The translations under genes and the position numbers were made by a program. From JAZDHV01 sp043810355 (lineage in GTDB: Archaea; Nanobdellota; Nanobdellia; Woesearchaeales; JAGVYU01): 25,418 bases of DNA. Numbering within the stretch: position 1 is the stretch's first letter; each line of letters opens with the position of its first letter. Shown piece after piece: positions 21,906 through 25,418 of this stretch. The notes under the pieces are model-generated. The model made no database searches, was not told the DNA's origin, and was given only the letters and a program-made list of their open reading frames with translations. The stretch lies in contig JBDROB010000015.1 of NCBI GenBank assembly GCA_043810355.1, positions 1 through 25,418 on the forward strand, read 5' to 3'.

Positions 21906-22721
21906 TTATTTGACCATTGAAGAAGCAGGCTTCATCTTGTCCCAGTTTGTGTTGAACATGCCTTCTAAAGCAGATGCAAAGAAAGGCGTGTTAACCCAAA
22001 TGCCAATGTCATATGTAGGATGGACTTCCTTATCATCCAATGCCATGAAAAGAAGCTCTTTTCCATCAACAACACAAAATCTTGCTCTAGAATTTGTATG
22101 ACGGACTTCAGCAACATCGCCAAGATCTTTTAATGCAGCTTTTGCCTCATTAGTTATTGGGGCAGCGATCCTGATTTTGACTCCTCTCTTCTTTAATTTC
22201 TCAAATGTTGGCTTTAATCCTTCAATCTTCCTTAACAAACCTTGGGAAGTTGTCATCAATGTGACAGATTTCTCTGCATTTCTGACAACCAGTTCTAGAT
22301 GATTATAGAGATTATGCCTTCCTCTAAGACTTCCACTCAAATCAGATGGCTCAATGAGCTCAACACCTTGAGTATGCAGTGAATTCAATTCACCTAAAAT
22401 CTCAGTATTCTTTAGGTCTTCTAATCTCTTGATTTTATCATCAGCCTCAATTCTCATGTTCTTTTTTACCCTTTCAACAACCTCTTTTGGAGAAACAGCA
22501 ATATATTTAATAGGCTTACCCATCTTCATTATGACAAACCCTTTTTTTTCAAGACTCTCAAGAATATCATAAGAACGAGATCTTGGCACATTAGCTATAT
22601 CGCTGAGCTCTCCAGCTGTGGACACTCCTCTAGAGAGTAATGCTGCCCATATCTTAACTTCATACAGGTTTAAAGAGAAATATCTCCTTAATTTGCTTAA
22701 AAATTCTTCTTTTACAATCAT
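21906..22721 (-). CDS. TrmB-family transcriptional regulator
   Basis: This 271-residue protein looks like archaeal TrmB-type sugar- or effector-responsive regulators. Residues about 10-65 form a winged HTH (LNLYEVKIWAALLSRGVSTA, then ELSDIANVPRSRSYDILESL and EKKGFVI). A Lys/Glu-rich helix (about 75-110) likely dimerises. The C-terminal part (about 135-265), with SVTLMTTSQGLLRKIEGLKP and RARFCVVDGKELLFMALDD, resembles the PLD-like sensor domain. The start has a strong GGGGGGTG site. No sugar-binding assignment is possible. It lies between pyrophosphatase and aroG but is separated from both by terminator-like sites. Confidence 0.9.
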   Translation of the reverse strand: MIVKEEFLSKLRRYFSLNLYEVKIWAALLSRGVSTAGELSDIANVPRSRSYDILESLEKKGFVIMKMGKPIKYIAVSPKEVVERVKKNMRIEADDKIKRLEDLKNTEILGELNSLHTQGVELIEPSDLSGSLRGRHNLYNHLELVVRNAEKSVTLMTTSQGLLRKIEGLKPTFEKLKKRGVKIRIAAPITNEAKAALKDLGDVAEVRHTNSRARFCVVDGKELLFMALDDKEVHPTYDIGIWVNTPFFASALEGMFNTNWDKMKPASSMVK

Positions 22722-22761
22722 TCTAACACCCCCCTTTTAAAAAATTTTCACTTATCTAAGA

Positions 22762-22807
22762 GGGTAAAATAAATGTACTACTATTAATATGTTACGTTTT
22801 TTTACCC
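22762..22807 (-). promoter_or_regulatory. Possible autoregulatory operator of the TrmB-family gene
   Basis: GGGTAAAA (22762-22769) and TTTTACCC (22800-22807) form a perfect 8-bp inverted repeat with a 30-base spacer. The near arm overlaps the likely TATA region (TTTATTTT, 22766-22773 on the minus strand). Such placement would let a bound dimer block TBP/TFB. It is unproven. Confidence 0.42.
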
Positions 22808-22825
22808 AAACATAGTAATCCTATC

Positions 22826-22867
22826 AAGTATTAATGATAAGTTTTTTTTACTGGAAAGTTAATACTT
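22826..22867. repeat. 9-bp inverted repeat between the regulator and pyrophosphatase genes
   Basis: AAGTATTAA (22826-22834) and TTAATACTT (22859-22867) are perfect inverted repeats with a 24-base spacer containing a run of eight T on the plus strand. It may be a distal operator or a hairpin at the transcript end. AT-richness lowers the weight of the match. Confidence 0.4.
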
Positions 22868-22911
22868 TAATAAAAGAGTAATAGACATCATATTTAAACA
22901 TTATTGTTGTT

Positions 22912-22942
22912 AAAAATGACTGATTAAAAGTGAGTAAGTCAT
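22912..22942 (-). terminator. Hairpin plus oligo-T terminator after the pyrophosphatase gene
   Basis: Starting one base after the stop codon, minus-strand ATGACT (22937-22942) pairs with AGTCAT (22916-22921), followed by five T (22912-22916). This has the form of a simple intrinsic terminator. Confidence 0.5.
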
Positions 22943-22943
22943 A

Positions 22944-24935
22944 TTATAAAGCTGAAAATAATGGTAAGAAAATTAAAGCTGTAATAGATACAAGCTTTAT
23001 GAGTATGTCCAATGAAGGACCAGCAGCATCCTTGAATGGATCACCGACTGTATCGCCTACAATTGCTGCCTTATGAGCATCAGACCCTTTGCCACCAAAA
23101 TTACCCTGTTCAATAAATTTCTTAGCATTATCCCAAGAACCACCAGCAGTTGAGAGATACAATGAAAGCATGACTCCTGTAACAATTGTGCCTATCAAAA
23201 GACCTCCCAAAGCTTCAATCCCAAGAGCAACACCGACAATCACAGGAATGATTATTGCCAATACTCCAGGAAGAATCATGTATTTCAAAGCATTTTGAGT
23301 GCTTATAGTTATGCATTTATCATAATCAGGTTTATTAGTGCCTTTTAGCAAACCTTTAATCTGCTTGAACTGCCTTCTTACTTCATCAACCATCTTTTCA
23401 GCAGCTTTTCCAACTGCTTTTATTATCAATGATGAGAACAGGAATGGAAGCATTCCACCGATTAATAGACCTGCAATTACAGCAGGATTTCCCAAATCAA
23501 TGACTTTGACACCAGATATCTCAATAAATGAAGCGAATAAGGCAAGGACAGTGAGGGCAGATGCACCTAATTGAAGGCCTTTGCTGGCTGCAGCAGTTGT
23601 ATTGCCAACCTCATCAAGCTTGTCAGTCCTTTTTCTCACAATCTTACCTAATTTAGTCATCTCCGCAATCCCTGCAGCATTGTCAACAACAGGACCATAA
23701 GCATCAGCTGCCAATGATACTCCTAGAATTGAGAGCATGCCAACAGCTGCAATAGTTATTCCAAATAATCCTGCCAATTGGTAAGCAAACATTGTGGCTA
23801 TTGCAATTGTGACTGCTGGAACTACAGTTGACATCATGCCAACAGATGTACCCATTATCACATTTGTTGCAGGACCTGTCTTTGAAGCATATGCAACACG
23901 GAAAGTTGGACCCCTCTCTGTAGAGGTCATGTATTCAACAGAATAACCAATTATAATACCTGCAATCAATCCAATTATTGTTGAGAGGAACAAGCCAAGA
24001 TACTGGATTGGAAAATAATATTTTGTAAAAAAGAATGTTGCAATAATCATTAAAATACCAGATGCAAATGTCCCCTTGTCAATTGTCTTGTATATCTTAT
24101 CACCTTTTAATCTCACAAAAAAAGTACCAATGATTGATGTGATGATGCCAATGCTAGCAATCAATAATGGAAATGTCAAACCTTTCATCCCAAAAGCAGC
24201 CATGCCAATGACCATTGCTGCAATCAGACTGTCTACATAGCTTTCAAACAAGTCAGCACCCATCCCTGCAACATCACCTACATTATCACCGACTAGATCA
24301 GCTACAACAGCTGGATTCCTTGGATCATCTTCTGGTATTGAATTTTCAATCTTTCCAACAAGATCAGCGCCGACATCAGCAGATTTGGTGAAAATTCCAC
24401 CGCCAACCCTGGCGAAAAAAGCAACACTAGAGGCACCGAGGCCAAAACCATAAATGATCTCTGGATTCCTGAAGATAAGATACATCAAGGTCACTCCTAA
24501 CAAACCAATCCCAACAGTAGCCATGCCCATGACAATGCCTGATGAAAAAGCTATTTGCAATGCTTTCCCTAAAGAAGTCCTAGCTGCCTCTGTTGTCCTT
24601 ACATTTGATTTTGTTGCAACCCTCATCCCAATGTTGCCGGCTGCAACAGAGAATATTGCGCCAAAAACAAAATTAATGGCTGTGATCAGACCAGTTCCTG
24701 GCAGGAATATTGCCAATAGCAATGCAGTGAAGAAGATAAACACAGCCAGAATCTTATATTCTTGATTAAGAAATACCATAGCACCATTATGGATAAGGTC
24801 TGAGAGATCTCTCATAGCCTGTGTCCCTTTTGGCTGCCTTATTATGAGAACTGTCTTTAGGACTGCGAATGAGATTGCCAGGATTGAGACTGCTATTATG
24901 ATAATAAATGTTGTAGAAACTGATAATTCCAACAT
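22944..24935 (-). CDS. hppA: Membrane-bound ion-translocating pyrophosphatase
   Basis: This 663-residue protein hydrolyses pyrophosphate and pumps H+ or Na+ across the membrane. About 16 membrane helices are visible. Catalytic loops include DVGADLVGKIENSIPEDDPR, the DLVGDNVGDVAGMGADLFES segment, AADAYGPVVDNAAGIAEM, and near the C-terminus KGSDAHKAAIVGDTVGDPFK with DAAGPS. The GNTTAAASKG motif has Ala where K+-independent enzymes carry Lys, which suggests K+ dependence. H+ versus Na+ pumping cannot be decided. TTTATATA (24959-24966) lies about 27 bases before the ATG and no ribosome binding site exists, so the mRNA is probably leaderless. Confidence 0.97.
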   Translation of the reverse strand: MLELSVSTTFIIIIAVSILAISFAVLKTVLIIRQPKGTQAMRDLSDLIHNGAMVFLNQEYKILAVFIFFTALLLAIFLPGTGLITAINFVFGAIFSVAAGNIGMRVATKSNVRTTEAARTSLGKALQIAFSSGIVMGMATVGIGLLGVTLMYLIFRNPEIIYGFGLGASSVAFFARVGGGIFTKSADVGADLVGKIENSIPEDDPRNPAVVADLVGDNVGDVAGMGADLFESYVDSLIAAMVIGMAAFGMKGLTFPLLIASIGIITSIIGTFFVRLKGDKIYKTIDKGTFASGILMIIATFFFTKYYFPIQYLGLFLSTIIGLIAGIIIGYSVEYMTSTERGPTFRVAYASKTGPATNVIMGTSVGMMSTVVPAVTIAIATMFAYQLAGLFGITIAAVGMLSILGVSLAADAYGPVVDNAAGIAEMTKLGKIVRKRTDKLDEVGNTTAAASKGLQLGASALTVLALFASFIEISGVKVIDLGNPAVIAGLLIGGMLPFLFSSLIIKAVGKAAEKMVDEVRRQFKQIKGLLKGTNKPDYDKCITISTQNALKYMILPGVLAIIIPVIVGVALGIEALGGLLIGTIVTGVMLSLYLSTAGGSWDNAKKFIEQGNFGGKGSDAHKAAIVGDTVGDPFKDAAGPSLDILIKLVSITALIFLPLFSAL

Positions 24936-24958
24936 ATATCAAAAATTATATATTTTTG

Positions 24959-25017
24959 TATATAAATATTTTGGTTTTGGAGAAATTTGATTTGTTACCA
25001 AAAAGCTTATTTATACT
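24959..25017. promoter_or_regulatory. Divergent promoters: pyrophosphatase (-) and 43-codon ORF (+)
   Basis: Minus-strand TTTATATA (24959-24966) serves the pyrophosphatase. Plus-strand TTTATACT (25010-25017) lies about 26 bases before the GTG at 25039. Both spacings fit transcription starting at the initiation codon. Confidence 0.6.
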
Positions 25018-25038
25018 AATACACTTATTTTAATAATA

Positions 25039-25170
25039 GTGAAGGAAAATAAATTTAAGTTATTTTGGGATTCTCTTTTGAATAGTGATATTTCCCATTT
25101 ATTTGGCAAGCATAAAAGGACTATGTCTGGCCAAGCATTCAAAGATATGGTGAGAAAAGGATGTGGATGA
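25039..25170 (+). CDS. Possible 43-residue protein, function unknown
   Basis: A GTG start opens 43 codons to TGA: VKENKFKLFWDSLLNSDISH and then LFGKHKRTMSGQAFKDMVRK plus GCG. The start lies 25-26 bases past a TATA box with no ribosome binding site, the same leaderless layout as the pyrophosphatase on the other strand. The protein is basic and probably helical; no family is recognised. It may be a small DNA-binding or antitoxin-like protein, or a remnant of a longer gene. Confidence 0.4.
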   Translation: MKENKFKLFWDSLLNSDISHLFGKHKRTMSGQAFKDMVRKGCG

Positions 25171-25201
25171 AACAGAGAATGTTGAGTTTGTGAAATAATG
25201 T

Positions 25202-25326
25202 TTCTGTAATATGTTAACCGAAAAGTAAGAAAATAGATTATTTTGTAATTTGTTACAGAATACATTCTTCTGTAATATGTTAACCGAAAAGTATAAATAT
25301 AAGTTATTCGTTAATATATTACAGAA
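25202..25326 (+). promoter_or_regulatory. Tandem palindromic operator/promoter before the 25335 gene
   Basis: A 26-base unit starting TTCTGTAATATGTTAACCGA occurs twice (25202-25227 and 25268-25293). Each is followed by an inverted arm: TTGTTACAGAA (25250-25260, diverged) and GTTAATATATTACAGAA (25310-25326, one mismatch in 17 to the inverse). The second pair encloses a TATA-like TATAAATA (25292-25299), giving transcription near 25320 and a short leader to ATG 25335. The layout looks like paired operators of a repressor. Confidence 0.65.
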
Positions 25327-25334
25327 GAGCAAGA

Positions 25335-25418
25335 ATGAAAAAAGAAAATCATCTGGAAAAAGCCAAAAGAATTGAAATGTCTTTTGGAAAATTAGATAAA
25401 GAAAAAGACTGGGAATTA
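25335..25418 (+). CDS. Partial CDS, N-terminus only, unknown
   Basis: 28 codons run open to the window edge: MKKENHLEKAKRIEMSFGKL and then DKEKDWEL. The sequence is charged and probably helical. HLEKAKRIE with LDKEKDWEL recalls the opening helix of some archaeal HEPN-type proteins, but there is too little sequence to identify it. It is the only gene under the double operator, so it may encode a regulated or autoregulated product. Confidence 0.55.
   Translation, partial: MKKENHLEKAKRIEMSFGKLDKEKDWEL

Noticed and set aside
1..25418. CRISPR arrays, rRNA, tRNA and complete insertion sequences
   Set aside because: No regularly spaced repeats, no rRNA-like stretches, no cloverleaf candidates and no terminal inverted repeats with a transposase were seen by eye.

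Overview
The window is AT-rich archaeal chromosomal DNA. The evidence is the archaeal-type S10/spc ribosomal protein cluster with eukaryote-like members (eS4, eL32, eL19, eL34, eL14), an eIF1/SUI1 gene inside it, SecY followed by a DUF106 Oxa1/YidC-like protein, archaeal two-subunit PheRS, a TrmB-family regulator, and TATA boxes 25-28 nt upstream of apparently leaderless starts. The trimmed cluster (no rnp1/Rpp29 gene between SUI1 and uS17, no adk or cmk between secY and eL14) and many Lys/Glu-rich protein tails suggest a DPANN-type lineage, perhaps Woesearchaeota-like. The lineage is inferred from gene content; no tree was made.

Layout. 1-75 (-): first codons of a gene with an HTH-like N-terminus. 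76-396: divergent promoter region. 397-16288 (+): uL3, uL4, uL23, uL2, uS19, uL22, uS3, uL29, SUI1, uS17, uL14, uL24, eS4, uL5, uS14, uS8, uL6, eL32, eL19, uL18, uS5, uL30, uL15, SecY, DUF106 protein, eL34, eL14. Genes mostly touch or overlap; the wider gaps carry leaders or promoters. 16312-17247 (+): six-TM membrane protein, convergent with the next block. 17272-21623 (-): aroG-type DAHP synthase, pheS, pheT. 21906-22721 (-): TrmB-family regulator. 22944-24935 (-): membrane pyrophosphatase. 25039-25170 (+): possible 43-residue protein. 25335 to the end (+): start of an unknown gene behind a double palindromic operator/promoter.

Two signals stand out. First, the DAHP synthase gene has a 176-nt leader. 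It begins at an apparently leaderless 15-codon ORF (MNQLNSFKSGFFFFY, stop), and its Phe codons are complementary to the segment next to the aroG ribosome binding site. Followed by aroG, pheS and pheT, this looks like a phenylalanine-responsive leader-peptide attenuator, well known in bacteria but in an archaeal setting here. Second, a near-identical leader element precedes uL4, uS17 and eL19 and divides the ribosomal cluster into segments. It has a 10-bp hairpin, a pyrimidine tract and a start context, and it also reads as a small ORF ending at or just before the next start codon. Two copies share 43 identical bases although they lie 8.7 kb apart.
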